From Eudromia elegans (lineage: Eukaryota > Chordata > Aves > Tinamiformes > Tinamidae), in assembly GCA_003342815.1 (NCBI GenBank), contig PTEX01000012.1, forward strand, positions 1,025,961 through 1,089,960: DNA of 64,000 nt, given 5' to 3'. The notes under the pieces were generated by a model. It saw only the letters and a list, made by a program, of their open reading frames with translations. It was not told where the DNA came from and ran no database searches. Position numbers and translations under genes: made by a program. Shown here one piece after another: positions 16,012 through 30,500 of this stretch; positions within the stretch are counted from its first letter, which is position 1, and every line of letters begins with the position of its first letter.

Positions 16012-19000
16012 TATATATAAAAAGTCAAGCACCAAAATTCAGAATATTCTTCCTACTGCTTTCCAGTCCCTCTGCTTTATCAGTCCTCTTTCAGTTCCCT
16101 ACCTGCTTTTCTGTTGCTTTACCTTTACCCAGCTCCTAGACTCCTGTTTAATCTCACCAGCTTTTGGGTTTTTCACCTACATGAGACCTTCCAGGTTTTC
16201 ACCGGTCAAACTCTACATATGAACCAAATGAATTTTTTATAGTACCTAACCATTATTGCCTATTCAGGATTTTTCTATTCTAAAGGTTTTAAGCATTTTT
16301 GGTGCTGTTGTATTACTACAAATAAACCATTTAACCCTTAATATTTCACAGATTAAAAATGCTCCTAACATTTGTAGGCTCCTTCAAAAATTCCAACCCG
16401 CTGAGCTCGACTAAACCAGTGTTTGGTACTGTAATTAATTCACATAGAGTGTTTACAGTGAAGATAAAATAAGCTCATGCTCAAGTCACTCTAACAGCCT
16501 GACTATTTACTGTTAAGGTAATATATATATAAATACTTATACTGTTCAGCATGCATTGCTAGGCTTCGGTACATCATCTTTTCAGAGCATTCTTCTGTGA
16601 TACTTCCTTGTTTGCTCTTGAAGGCAAGAATACAAAGGGCTTTCTGAGGCTGCATTTCCTTGGTATGGCCCGCTTGAGAAATAACATTTCATACACACCA
16701 AATCTGAAATCTAACCATTTTAAAACACCATAAGTACAGCATTGCACTTATTCCTCCCCAGCTAACAGGGAAGTTCTATATATTTCATCAGACAAAAGTT
16801 TACATTCTTTTCTCCTCCTGGACTATGTCCAGTTCTGGATAATTTGACTGTAAGCACTTCTGCACACTAATGATGGAGCTGAATGTTCTCCTGAAATGAT
16901 GCAGAGAGCTCAACATTTGTTGACTATAAAAGAATGAACATAGTCATCCCTTCCCTATCCTACCCCCCATAATTGATCAACAATAAAAGCTAAGCATAAC
17001 TCCCCCAGCGGAAAAAAAAAATATATACACACATATATACATTTAAGTGACAAACTTATATAGAGCCTTTGAAAATAACAACAACAAAAAAATGTGATCT
17101 GCCTCTCCTAGAGATTCTGATATTTGATGGCAGAAACAGAGAAAAACAGTTTTATTTCAAAAATATTTATTTAATATTTTCTAGAACTTCATGCAAGCAA
17201 GCACTATGGAATTCATAAAGACTATTTTAAAATATGCAGTATGTGGAGAACTTTCTTTTTTGGTGCAGAAGGCAAAGGTACTTGCTTCAGGTATTGCATT
17301 TTTTTCACTACAGCTTTAGTAATTTATCCTAGAAGATTAATGGGAATCTAACATAGGCTCCTTAATGCACTACTCACTCTGTAAATTGGCATTAGAGCTG
17401 ATCCAGCTATAGCATCACTGCACCCCATCATATTACATAATAAACAAGCACAGTTTGATATATCACAGAACAAGCCGGTTATCACTACACTACTTTCTAG
17501 TACAAGTATCTTGTGACAGTCAATATTTAATCATTTTATTAAAAGCTTTACTCAGAGTACACACTTATCACAAAGTGCCTCAGTCTAACCTCAAAGTTTC
17601 AGGTCTGAAGGTTTGCTTCTTCTCAGACATCTTCTCTGTAAAAAGAAACCATCCAGCACTTTCCTGCCCTTGGAAAAACTTCCAACCAGGGAATTCCAAA
17701 CCAACTGGTATATGCCTAAGATGCACATTATTTTCTCTATATATGTTGTCAGCTATAATCCAATGAAACATCAACATATTAAGCAAATCTTAACATGAAT
17801 CAGGATCTAAATAAGAGAGTCACTTAAAGCCGTGCTGCACTGTATTAACAGAGTTATCAGAGGTGAGGTGTGACCATTAAAGTTTTAAAATTTCACATAC
17901 CTCTTTGCCAATTAATTTTTACCTGCTTGTTCTTGTGAGCCCTACCACTCCTCAAATGTTTAAACCAGGAAACAAATATTCACTGCTTCAGCCTGAGCCC
18001 TAGGGTAAATCAGAGTTGTTTATGTCCTTAGAGGGGAAGAAAGAATAGAGGCAGTTTATTAAAATAGATGTTATTTTCTTTTTTACATCAGCAATGAAAA
18101 ATGCATGAAGGAAAAAAAAAAAGTGGTTCCGGCGCAATCAAAGCTTCAGAGAAGTGGGGGTTTTTTTCTATACTACTGATGCTAATATTAAACTATATTT
18201 TACTTTATTACAGAAGTGTTTTAAAATATACAACTTATAATTAGCCAGTTACATCTATTCAACAAACTGTTATATATTTATATTATGCCAGATAATTTTA
18301 CAGTTGACACAAGAAATAGAAATTCTTGAAGAAAAGTGAAGTCCAACAGACATACATGAACTTGTGCTCTATGGGACCAATTTACTGGGATTTAACAGAA
18401 TGGGGAACTCCAAAGCAGGAAGAAAATGTATTTATTCAGCAAACACATAGACACTTATGGACTAAAGTCATAGTAAAACAAAACACATTTGTAAAGGTCA
18501 GATGCTCCAGATTCACTATAGGCACAGGAAATTTAAAAAAAAAAAAAAAAAAAAGACAAAAAACTTAAACTTCAGTATTTACAGGCACTTTTTGCCCTTT
18601 AATACTAGTAATATTTCAAGATAATAAGTGGCCATAAGTATCTTAAAACAGCAATCACAATATGCACTTAAAGCTAGAAGCTATGTCTCTAAGTCTGTGG
18701 TAAATGTTGTGTCACTAAAAGCAAACACTCATTTAGACTGTAAATTGATGGATCAGTTTTGAGGCATTAAACACAAGGCAGCTAGCATGATCCCAAAGAT
18801 TCCTGACAATGTAATTCTGATACCATGCAACATTACTAAAACAGGCACAGCAAACTATGTGTTAAAATGGATTATAATTGCATCACTTTTTCATTTTTTC
18901 ATTTCATTATCAGATGAAAACATTCAAATAATGAACAGCCTTCGAGGTTTCACTCTCATACGAAAAAAAATTTTTTTTGAGGGAAAGTCTCATCTTTGGT

Positions 19001-22000
19001 TATATTACCTCTAGCTTTGCAATGAAACAAGAAAAAGACTGAGCATTTAATCCTAATTTTACTGTCAATCTCATTAGATTTTCATGTAACTTAAATAAAG
19101 GATTAAGATTACATGGGGTTTTTTTTCCCCTCAAATAAACTTACCAAGTGCAGCAAAAATGTCCACTAACATAAATTACATGTGGCTATAGAGAGCCCAC
19201 CAAGTCTGACATTACATCCACATGATTTTAAAGTGAGTCATCAGAGCTCTTTTCTCATTCCAAAGTAAAAAGTGCAGTCATCAGACAAACGAAGATTTGG
19301 AAGTCACAGCAACACAAATATCATAGGTCTCTATAAAGGATGAAAAACTCATGTGTATCCCTATCAGCTTGGATGGGAACTAAGATAATTCATCTGTTCA
19401 GCCAGACAGACAACGGGATAGTCTGATACCATGGAGAAAAGTCAGAGGTGTAATCCCTTTCTCACCCTCGAGGCTTTAACATAAATAGCACACAGTGTAA
19501 TCAGAAGTTTCCTAAATGAAGGTAGAGAACAGCACTAAAATAACATGCTGTGGAAAAGGACCCTATTTTTATATAGGGAATGAAGTTTATGTGAAGAGAG
19601 AGCGCCACAAAATAAAAAAAAATAAAAAAAAAAAAAAAAAAAGGAGAAGGGAGGATTAGGTTTGCGTGTCAAGTACATAGGGGGAAAGATGATTATGATG
19701 TACCAATACGAGATGCAGATCTTTCTGATTCAAGGACAATGAACTTTGACCTGATGAGGTAAACTAGTCAAGTAGACTGCAGAAAATCTTACTGGCTGTG
19801 TTTTAAACAGGTTGCACAGATGTGAGTATCAGGAGAGCAGGGAGCAGAGGTACTTGAAGTACCCCATATGACAGCTAAATGTTATTTGTAGAGACAGAAA
19901 ATGGAAATGTGGTCGTGGAAACACTGTTTGGACAAGGAAGAAGAAAGTTATGAATAAACTATGACTGTGGATGCAGGGAGAAGAAAAAAAAAAGGAGAAA
20001 GAAAGAAAAGAGGGCTACTCCCAAACTACTGCCTGGGGCAACACAGGACTATGGTGCTGTCAGCAGCCTTGCAAATGATGAGCTAATGAGTTAAGTTTGA
20101 GAGCGCTGATAATGAGCCCTGAGAAATTCACAGGGTGCTTAGGATAATATGAAACACTACAAGGAAAACAAGAGCGAGTGAAGGCTCGTAAGAGCCGCCG
20201 TGAACCTCTGCGGGAGGGAGTGCGAGGGGGATCAGTAACCTAATAGGAGCGAGTTTGCACACTGTGCACTTGGCATGAGTGGGAAGAGGGCACGAAGGGA
20301 AGGAGGCTGCAGCAGGTAGCACCAGAAGGGCCAAAAATAGAAAAGCCAGGAGAGCCAGGCAAGCCTCCCCATGTTGTATCTCCTCATCCCACAGACCTAG
20401 AGTGGCTCTTAGTTACACCCTTTAAAAAAAGCACGAGTACACGTTAGAAAACGTAAATAGAAGTTTGACTGGATTACTGAACTAGCCGATAAGTGTATAA
20501 TACCTATTTCCAATTGCAGTCATTGCTGTCATTTAAAAGCAGAAGCATATTTTACTTAAACTAAAAAAATGTAATCTACTTACAGGCTTCAATCAATATT
20601 TGTATTACTGGAAAATACAGCCTGATTAAAAGAAAAACCTGAATATGCTCTTTACTCCTAGTGGTTGGCTGAAAAGGCCAAGCCTCTTGAGTGACATCAA
20701 GAGAAAAAAAAAGTCCTCGAGTTTCAGTAAGATTCTTTTAAACACATTTTCCTTAAAACAAAACAAAGCTTTACAGGAGTAATTTAAAGTAATATTCATT
20801 AAAAAAAAAAGGGGAGGAAAAAAGTAACTAACTGCTTCCAAGATGTCGGAAGAATCTTAGCATACTTCCCTGAAGCAGTAGCCCTCCCTGTGTTTGCTTG
20901 GTATCTTAATTTGCCTTTGGTTTCAAAACTCCAGGCGTGCCAAGAGCTATTCCTTTCAAAACCTCAGGAATTCCATTACTAGTTTTAAGCTAAATTAAAG
21001 GAAAATAGAAGCATTCAACGCATGGCAAAAGTATGCACAAAGTGTTTGTTGATACTCATAAATAGACTGAAAAATTTAGACATGTCTGCAGGATAACTGC
21101 TGCACTGTCAGCTCTGTTTTGCTCTGCTGTGCAACTAAGCAAAAAGCTACTGCTGTCATTCCAGAAAAGTGCAGCATAAGACACATCACTACAAAAATGG
21201 AAAACACTTAACACTAGATCATTCATTTTTCATTTGAATAAATTTATACCTATAAATATAAACTATACACAAAATAGTGTGTGTATGAGCTTGCACTGCT
21301 GCAAAGAATAGCAGGAGGTTCCCTTCTGAAACGGCTGCTTCAACATCTCTACATGGAGGAAAGATGTCACCACCTCCTAAGTCATGGAGAAAGCAGCCAC
21401 CTCTTCTGTCTTGTCAAAAAGCTCAGAAATCATGAAATAATGATATTCCATCTCAGAAATATTAATGAGCTTAATTTTAGATGAAAATTCACATGCAATT
21501 GTTTTCATAATAATACACAATAAAGCAGATATTAACATAAGTTTTATAATTTTAATCTAAAATCAGCTTTCCAAAGTTTGCATACTAAAAAATTTAAATA
21601 ATATTACTAGGGCCATTTTTACTAAGCTATGCTAAGGAAATATATGCTAAGGAAGATATAGTCCCCATCTTAAAATATTTAAGACAAATTTTCTTGAAAA
21701 ATGATAACTTTATTTGCATCAAGACAAGTAATCCCAGCAAATAAGAACTACCAGGCAAGACAACTGGTTTTGGCAGCAACTGTCATAAATCAGCAGAATT
21801 CTGACCACAACAATTTGCTGTCAGCTCTGCTGACAGATCTGTATCTTCCATGAGAAGTGATAAGAATCCAGATAGCAGCACATTGGATAGAGGGTCTATT
21901 ACACCCTTGGAAAGGCAGGAAACTGCAGCAACTTTTCAGTGCTGAGCCAGGCCACAGTAACAAATCAGCGCTTTACAGTAACCCTGAGCACCGCATAGGA

Positions 22001-25000
22001 ACGGGAGCAGTAGCATCTCAGCTCTGACAGGACTGAAACTGCTCTAAGGAAAAAAGAATCTCTTTAGGCTAAAAAAAAGCAGTAGCCCATTCCCTCCTGA
22101 GTGTGAGGCACAGTCCACGAAAACTAGCACTGCTTCAGACGCTGCCCTAGAGCATCCAGCTTTTATTACAAGTATAGACATTATCATAAAGCATTTCAAA
22201 AGCAAATTTTCCTGAAGAGTAGCAGATGCACAAAAAAAACCCCAACAAAAACAGAGTAATAAATAAATGAACTAAAATGCATGCTTGAGACCTTGTACAC
22301 CACCAGACAGCTTTATCTACCAACAGCCAATACTATATCAGAATATTTACACTAAAAAAAAATTTTGAAGTTATATAAGAAGTGGCAGATCTTGTCATTA
22401 TGTCAAATTCCAAAGAAGCTGAAGATGAGTCATCTGTAAAAGGTAGCAATGGCAGCAGCAACAACATGCAATGCCATCATTTTACATTTGCAATAATCTT
22501 GAGGAACACACTCTGTAGCACAGATATTAGTCTTATTTTGTCAACTGAGATTCAAGTAAAAAGTTCAGAGATTTTCCTGGGCCACCTAAGTGAGAACTCA
22601 TTGTCAGATGAAGCAGAGCTCAGGTGACATGAATTCTCTCACCTCCCTACACCCCATATAGATGTGAAAGCATTTTATGTAAAGAGAAAATAACATATAA
22701 AATTAACACATTCAAAGACAAGTAAATAGTCAGTAGTCACAGTATCATGTCCACTAATTAGAAAAGAATGCGTATAGGCAATCCCAAGCATGCAATAATC
22801 ATGAAACTTTATTGCACAAGCATCAAAACAAGTTATTAGTTCTTTTTTATTGAAGCCCAGGGATAACTTCTCTGTTCTCATTTCGAGCTTGAGGGAAGGC
22901 TGATACTCTGGAGAATCACATAGCTTCAGGAAGACAGGCCTTAAAAAGAAAACAACTGCCGACATAGCACTCTAAACTGGTTGTCATGGCTGTTGGCACC
23001 CAGACAGCAGCAGTAAAAGCAACAAAAAAAAACTTGGAAAACACACTACATATATATATAGCCATATACACACACGAGAATCCAGTGCACACCAGTTTAC
23101 AACCACTGTAAATCACAAAGTTTATACTGACTACTGATTCCATGAAAGGGCCAACAAAAAGGTAGTATTTTTTGAGCGGAAAAAATCAAGGCTGCTGTAA
23201 TACAACTGTTACTTTGTTACTTCTATAAAATTATCAACTCCGTAACAACTGATGTGAGTTCTCAGCCGGTATCTCCTCAGACAGGTTCAATAAAGAATTA
23301 TGATGTTATCAGTAGCAGACAAAAATAAAACCATTAAGTCCATTTCAAAAAACAGGACTGAGAAGCTGCAGATCGATATCTTCTGGCAAAGGCAGCCTGG
23401 CAGTTACTGCTGCAGCCCAGGGTTACTCATCAGCACCCAGCAGAGAGGTTGCCACCCACTCAGGCTGGCAACAGGAGTCAGAAGCACTCACGAAGCCACC
23501 CCAGGCAAAATCGATCACGGGAACAGGCCAAGAAGGTGCCTTGAGCTAAGGCTGGCCACTTAGCAGCCTAAAGATCTTACCTAAAGCTATGGGAAAGGTC
23601 ATACTGCATAACAGCAGGGACAAACAACTAGAGGACACAACATCTAGAACTCTCATAGATTTTTCTGGGGGAATAAAATGCCCATCCATGCCCTGAAACT
23701 TTAAGTAAAACTTCTGCTAATAGCCTGAAAGCTTAAAGACCATCTTGGAAAACCCTAGTCCCTACAATATAGACTAAGCAGAAGAGTCACATACTGCCAC
23801 CTCAGAAACTGTCTGAAGTCAACAAAGTCTCCACTCAGCCTCATAATTTTCAGATGTTGGATTTTTTTTTAAACTTACTCCCCCTTACTACAAGGTATCT
23901 TGCAGATTTCTCAGCAGAAGTTGCAATTGCCATCTTTTCTGATGTCAGGATTTTAAGTTTTAAAACTCAATATACATGCTGAGCAAAGCCATTGTTTCAA
24001 AAATTCATTTCTGATGATTGAACAGCAGTTATAAACAGGAGCATATTTTCCCCATTAAGTCCTGCTCAATGGGACAATAGGTACCAAATAAAAACAACAA
24101 CAACAACAAGGGAATTACTATACAAAAGGCGAGATTCCTCCCTCAAAATCCCTTCAAAGTACATAATGAAATCAGAGACACACTCCCATGGATTGAGGGG
24201 TCTTAGACTTAAGATGTGCCCATAAACGATAACTGAACAACGTCCTAAGGCTGTCCTTATGAGCTTAATCTACCACGGCGTCAGGCCAGTAGCAAATGTA
24301 CTTTAAATGGGCACAAACGTGCATAACCACGGGAAATAGACACACCCCACTCACTCCCCTTGCCACCTGCTTCCACCCCCACCCTTGCATCAGCGTTTGT
24401 GCAGCAAACTGATCCAGCCTAAACCTCCCTGCCCTTCCCCCAGGTCGCCTCCAACACCAGCCCAATCCACCACAACCATGTGCGGATTTGCCTGGTAGGT
24501 AGGGCTGGAAACCAGCAGCACCTGGTTCTTTTACGGTAGAGCGGGAACAGGCCACAGGGGTCCCAGCTGAGGCTCCAGAACATTGGTCCCAGCAACACAG
24601 GCCACGGATCCCCGCTATCTCCCGCATTCTCCTTATCTCCTGGATCCCGCATCTTTACTCACACGCACAACAGCAGGGAGGCAACTGCCTGGAGAGCCCA
24701 TCCAAGGGGATGGGTCAAGGGAACACTAGCACAAGGGAGAAAGAAAGAAGCCTGGAAAGGCAGATAGTCCAACATGAATCAGCTTACAGTGGTAGTGAAG
24801 CACACTCTTCTATCGCCAGACTTTTAAAGTTAAAACCTGCCAGTGCAGCTGTGCACGATGAGCTTAATAAATTCATTTTTTTAATGTCCAAATTTCAGGG
24901 GTGGAGGGGGGGGCACCCTATGGAGCCACCACTTCCATGGGCACAAGCAGCAGGCAGTGCAACCAGGTAACTCCATCAGCCAACTTTACCCCGCTGCATT

Positions 25001-27106
25001 CTTCAAGTTTAATAAAATGAAGAGAGAGAATTAGCTACTTTAACTTAATAATGATACTTTCACCAGACATGCTTTCAATGATCACTAATCAAATCATTCC
25101 CTCTCCTTTTTTTTTTCCCCCACAAGAACAACATAATAAAAGCAATACATTCATTTATGTACTATTTTAACCATCATTTACTATTTATATTGAATTCAGG
25201 TAATAAAAGCAGTCTCAGACATCTCTCTGCTGAGAAATGAATTTCACTAATTATCTAGTAAAAAAAAAAAAGTATTTTTAAACAAGGCCCAGAGATCAGA
25301 GAAACAAGTAAAATTGATTTCAATGAGTTCTGGATCAGACTGAATGAAGACCCAATGAATATTTATGCACCTAACTACATTCAAGCTACTTTTTGAACAG
25401 TAAAATTATCTTAGATAGGAGTACAGAGAGATTGCTGCAAAGAGCCTTGCTAGCTCTCAAACAATAGAATTTATTCCTGGATAGTTAAATTAATCAGGGA
25501 ATATTTTCCACAGTCAACAACTATATTTTTATGTTCCTTCAGTTAACAGAAAACAACAATATTGTTTCATCAGACAAAACATATCAATCTTACAGTTCAA
25601 GAACTTTACAACTGGAGTGCAGAATTAGATTCTTACATCTTCAGACTAGCCTTCAAAAAGGTCACATTCCTTTTATTTTTCAGTCCATGAAACTTTCTTT
25701 TTCTTTCAAAGACAGATTCTTAGCTGAACTACTGCCTTCCCACCGCAACTATTTAAGATAATGCTTTATATAACACTGCAAATCCGCTTTTTAGGAGAGA
25801 TTTCTACATGGTGAAAGAGTGCTCCAAATCACTCTACCTGTAAAAATTATACAGAAATGAGAACTATTTGACTACAACTAACCCTCAAAATTTAAGACAA
25901 GACACTGAACTGCGAAGCAAGCAAAACCCTGAAAAGCCATTTAACCAGATAAAACTGCTGGAATGTTGTTTCAACAAGTATTTTCAAAGCATTCCTGTCA
26001 CAGGGGCAAATAAACTTAGGATTTCTCAGTCAAGGAACAATATTCCCCACTTGGAACGCAGTCAACAGTTACTGAACTTGAACTAGTGGTTATCCCGCTA
26101 CCAGTACAGGCTTCTTTTTAAGCAGCAACACTGTTTTTCAAGTGCCCTTGTTAACCAAAGAGAACAGCCAATGAACTTCCCTGGCAAACCTGCTGACTTC
26201 AACAAGGAAGCAGGATCCTCACCAGCTCTGAGTGCATCTTAGCACTGAATCGTTTTTAACACAGCCGTAAATCTTACAAAAACAGGTTTTCATTCCTTTA
26301 AGAGAAAAGATGTTGTAGAGCTAGCAGAGTAGATTAAATGACAGATTCACAGCACAGAATTATCCTTAATGCTAACACCATTACAATAAGATTAAAATAC
26401 TTATTCAGAGAAAAGATCCTTGCCCGTTACTGTAGACACTGCTATATCGCTAGAACTTTAACAGAAAAAAAAAAGTGGAAAATAAATCAATATGATAAAA
26501 AGTCATGAGAAAAACAAAACAAAAACTCCTCAAAAATATTATGAATACCAAGTTGCCACTGGAAATTTTTCCCCAACTTAATAAAAGCTGGACTCTGACA
26601 GAGCCCACTTTCCAGCTCGCTGCCCAGCAGCATTCCTGAGGACTTCTAATCGCGACTGTCACTTCTCATGCATCACTGCAGAGCCAGAGGCAGTGACCAG
26701 GAAGCTGCCTTCATTTAGTGAAGAACAACGTCCAGAACTGAATCGCGCTGCCGTCAGAGACACCTTTTGACCCTCGCACCTCTTCAGGTCCCACTGTCTG
26801 CCCACGCAGCGCCGCGAGGAAGCGAGGGGAGGTGAAAGGGGCAGCGAGCCGGGCCGGCACCACCACCCGGGAGCGCAGACGCCGCTCAGGACAGGCCCGA
26901 AGGGGCCCAGGCCCTCAGAGGCTCTGCCTGCCGACACTGCGCGGGCCCGACCGCAGGGGCTCCGGGCGCCGCGGAGGCTCCGAGGCGGCCTCACGACGTG
27001 CGGCAGACGGTGCTCCGGCCTCGAGGCCGGCGCCAGCGCCGCTGCCCCGGGGCAGGGCCGAGCGCTTGACAGGTCGCGCAGCCGCCGCGGCGCCGCGCGG
27101 GCATCG

Positions 27107-27271
27107 NNNNNNNNNNNNNNNNNNNNNNNNNNNNNNNNNNNNNNNNNNNNNNNNNNNNNNNNNNNNNNNNNNNNNNNNNNNNNNNNNNNNNNNNNNNNNN
27201 NNNNNNNNNNNNNNNNNNNNNNNNNNNNNNNNNNNNNNNNNNNNNNNNNNNNNNNNNNNNNNNNNNNNNNN
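27107..27271. other. Assembly gap (165 N) in the CpG island
   Basis: Run of N in the most GC-rich part of the island; a first exon may be hidden here. Confidence 1.
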
Positions 27272-27499
27272 CGCCGGACCGGACCGCGCCGCGCCGGGCC
27301 GGGCCGGGCCGAGCCGAACCGGGCCGGGCCGCCTGGGAGGGCGAGTGGGCGCCGCGGGCAACGGCTGCGCCTCCCGGCAGCGACAGGGCCTCGCTCGGGG
27401 CCGGGCTCTGCGCGCGACAACTTCCGGGCCGCGGCGCGGACTCCTTCCGGCCCGGCCCGGCGCGGCGGGGCAGCCGTTGAGGGGCGTGCCCGCCCCAGG

Positions 27500-27523
27500 G
27501 ACCGTTGGGCGGTCCCAACGGTC
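27500..27523. repeat. 10-bp inverted repeat of Myb-type sites in CpG island
   Basis: GACCGTTGGG, CGGT, CCCAACGGTC: perfect arms around 4 nt, each arm carrying a CCGTTG Myb recognition core. Confidence 0.85.
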
Positions 27524-30500
27524 GCGAGCGGCGGGAGGCGGGAGCCGCTCGCGGAGCAGGTCCTGGTGGTTCCTCTGGATGCTGAATAAACAAGCAGACT
27601 GATAAACACCCGACATAAAGGCTGTGAGGGGCGGTAGCAGCTCTGGTTCTGCTCTGCCTCCTCTCTTGGGGTGGCCTCGGCAGGCCGTGGTGTGGCCACT
27701 GGCCTTGCCCGGGGTGCATTGCTCACTGCTTTGCTCCTGCGTGGGCTTTGACCCATTGCACAGCTGCCCGCCGCACCAGCCTGCCGGTGTAGCAGACGTG
27801 GAGCTGTAGGTGCTTCCCTGACGCAAAGGCAGCGATCGTGCTGGTCTGCAAAGCAACGAGCTGCCCTCAGGACACACGTCTGCAGAGCGGGCCATGTCCT
27901 CAGGTCCTCTGCTGACTCACGGTCTGCGCAACCTTGTTTGGTGATAGCCATCCCTGCAGCACACTATCAGCTCGGCGGGTTTTCCATGAGGCTGCCTCTC
28001 AACAGCAGCTAGATAAGCAACAAGGAGTCTCCGCAGGTCTGCTCTGATGGCTATTTTTTTTTTTTTTTTAATGTACTCGCTGTAGCTCTCATCATGCTTG
28101 CCAGCTCATGTGAATGGCTGCACTAAAACTATGTGTGAGGCTTGCATTAGATCTGGATAGCTTGGTTTCTCTTCTTTGGTTAAGCTCCCCGTCTTCATCC
28201 AAAGCAAAGAGCTAAAAACGTTCCCCTGTCAAACTCATCCCACTCACAGTTTACCCAAGTGTTTGCTCACCTGGATTTACTAACCAATTCTGTATCTGTG
28301 CACTGGAATTTCATTGTGCTCTGTGACAATCCTATACCTTTCTCCAGTTTTTTCAGCTTCTTAATACCCTGTAGTGTCTCATTCCTCTTGGGAATTTTCA
28401 AGCGCCATCTCACTTCTTACATCTTTTCATCCAGGACAGTTTGTTTATCAGTCACACCTACAACCATTTTTGTCATCCCAGACGGGATCCCAAACAAGTA
28501 AAGGAGATAGCTGGAACCCCATCCAGATGCTTCAGAGATTGCTATTGTTTCAAACATTTAATAGGTACTTGGAGACTTCCGCTAATTATGAACTTAGATT
28601 ACTTTAATTCCTTTAGATCTTCTTATACTTTCTTTTGATCAAATTTGAGATTAGAGAACTCTTCTTTTCTTTTGCTATCAACTCATATTCCCTCTTTGTG
28701 AAAATTAGATGGTGATGATACCACTTTTACAGCTTTTTTTTTTTTTTTCCTGGAGAGATCTACCTAAAGCTATCATTTGGAATTTTTTTTTTTTTTTAGT
28801 TAAACATTTAAATGTGTTTACAGGGGCATTTCTTAAATGCTGTTCTAATGTACAATGGCCAGTGGGTGTGCTGGAGACATGGCTTCTCCAGAGCAGTAAG
28901 AGTAATCATATATTACATCATTCTCTGGTTCATGACTGGCTTATCCAACTAAATGTTGCATTTCTGTTAGTTTTTAATGATACTGAGAATTAACTCTATC
29001 ATTAATAATGAAACTTCTGCCCCAAATGGAAATTTTCAGCTTAATGCATATTTTTGATTCAAAAATCAGGAAGTCAGAGAAATATTTTGAGAAGTTTCTT
29101 GGTCTTTGAAGAGGAAATAAGATTAAGCTGTCTGAGATATGCTGTAGCTTGGCATTTCCCTAGCTCTCATTTCACTCTCCTGATGTAGTTCAGTCCTGGC
29201 TCCCAGACCCATCATTTCCCACTCTGTTCTTGGACTCTTACGGAAGGGCCCACCATTGCACACCAGGTTTTGTCCCGAAAGTTGGACTCAGCAGATCCCA
29301 GGCTTTTGGCTGTTGCCCGCGATCTGTTGTTTACAGATTCACAGCAGCAAACTTCTCAAGGACTTGAGGAGAAGGAGCTTTATTTCTCACCCTCACCCCC
29401 TTGCATTGCCGAGCCTCAGAGCCTCCGGACTGTGCGTGCTTAGAAACATAGTGTGTGCAAAGCAGAGTCCAAGAGTATTTTACATGGTGTGAAGCTCTTT
29501 AAAGTGAGGCAGCGTGTGCGGCGGTGGTTTGACTCTCCTGCAGGCACGCCGTGTGCTGGGATGAGGAGCAGCACCGCGCAGCACGATTGGGTTGGGCCCC
29601 TTGCTTGCTGAATGCAGCTGGTTCTCGCAGGAGACAGGTGCGTGGTTTAGACCTCTGCAGCAAGGAGTGCCCTTTGCCTTGTTTATTTATTCATTCCGTG
29701 AACAAGTATGTAGGAATTGCCAGGCCCCTAGCCAGCGTTAGCTGGTGCCTCACTAGCCTTTGATTTAGTGGGATTATTGGGGTTGTTTGCATGACTTTCT
29801 TTCAAGGGAAGGATGATACCTTTATCTTACAGAGGTGGGTCTGCAGAGGGTCTCAGCGTTGATGCAGTTTCCATTAAATAATCCTGCTGCTTGGTGCAGG
29901 CACCAGCACTCGCTACCCTCTCCCGCTCCCTTCTCCAGCGCCCCGGGCGGTAAGTGGAGGGACCTTGGCAGCCCCATGGTCTGGAGCTGCACACGGAGAG
30001 GGCAGCAATGAGCATCAGGTGGGCAGGAGGCTGGGAAGTGGAGCGCGATGAGCCATGGCGGAGGCAAGGCGGGATGCTTGGCCTTGAGCACTGAGGGAAG
30101 GTCCCGCTGCTGCTCCGTCGGGAAGGCCATGGCTGAGGCAGGTTCCTTGTGGCGCAAGAGGCAGCGGCTGCAAGTTGGGACGTGGGGAATTCCGCTCCAG
30201 GTTGCTTGCTTTTAACCATCAAGGTGGCCAGAACCTGGAGCCAGCTGCCCGGCCAGGCTGGGGATTCGGCTCCCGGGGAGCCGGGAGGTGCTTCGAGAGC
30301 AGCCTGCTCCAACCGGCCCTGCTTCCCGCAGGATCCGAGGGCCTCCCACGGCCCCTTCCAGCCTTCCCTCCGCGCCCTGTGTGCATGCCCTGAGCCCGCA
30401 GGGCCATGAAGAGCACATCCACTGGTGAGAGCAGGGACAGTTTGCTCCGGGTTAGTGAACGCAGGTGACAACTCAGTGCCAGGGGATGGGGCGCCTGGGG

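Larger units (their letters stand above)
1..26800. other. AT-rich non-coding DNA, probably first intron(s) of the gene starting at 27 kb
   Basis: Low GC and almost no CpG. Open frames are short (the longest about 139 codons) and none resembles a known protein. The FRS2 coding start (MGSCC...) and its long terminal coding exon were looked for on the minus strand and not seen, so coding exons would lie below position 1. Simple repeats are scattered through it. A slightly GC-richer patch at about 24.3-24.75 kb has no recognisable identity. Small untranslated exons cannot be excluded. Confidence 0.6.
26810..27570. promoter_or_regulatory. CpG island, probable promoter of the next gene (FRS2 by synteny)
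   Basis: About 0.75 kb of dense CpG DNA, interrupted by a gap, in otherwise AT-rich surroundings. It has GC-box-like runs, GGGCC-rich repeats (about 27290-27330) and a Myb-site hairpin at 27500-27523. No coding start could be recognised. In vertebrates the gene after LYZ and YEATS4 in the same orientation is FRS2, whose first exons are non-coding, so a minus-strand FRS2 promoter is the best guess. Orientation is not shown by the sequence itself. Confidence 0.6.

Noticed and set aside
22382-22627. 81-codon plus-strand frame beginning MADLVIMSNSKEAEDE
   Set aside because: The start looks protein-like, but the rest is not; no splice sites or homolog recognised.
24265-24652. Overlapping minus-strand frames in a GC-richer patch
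   Set aside because: No repeat family or protein identified; frames overlap each other and look like chance.
1-26800. FRS2 coding exons expected by synteny
   Set aside because: Neither the conserved N-terminal exon nor the long terminal coding exon could be found on the minus strand, so only non-coding parts of that gene could be here.
26659-27951. Long minus-strand frame (about 430 codons) across the 27-kb CpG island
   Set aside because: It passes through 165 N and very GC-rich DNA where stops are rare; composition is Ala/Arg/Pro/Gly-rich with no domain, and overlapping long frames occur on both strands.
29827-30471. 214-codon minus-strand frame
   Set aside because: GC-rich patch with overlapping frames on both strands, low-complexity Ser/Pro/Gly-rich product, no recognisable domain, splice pattern or promoter.
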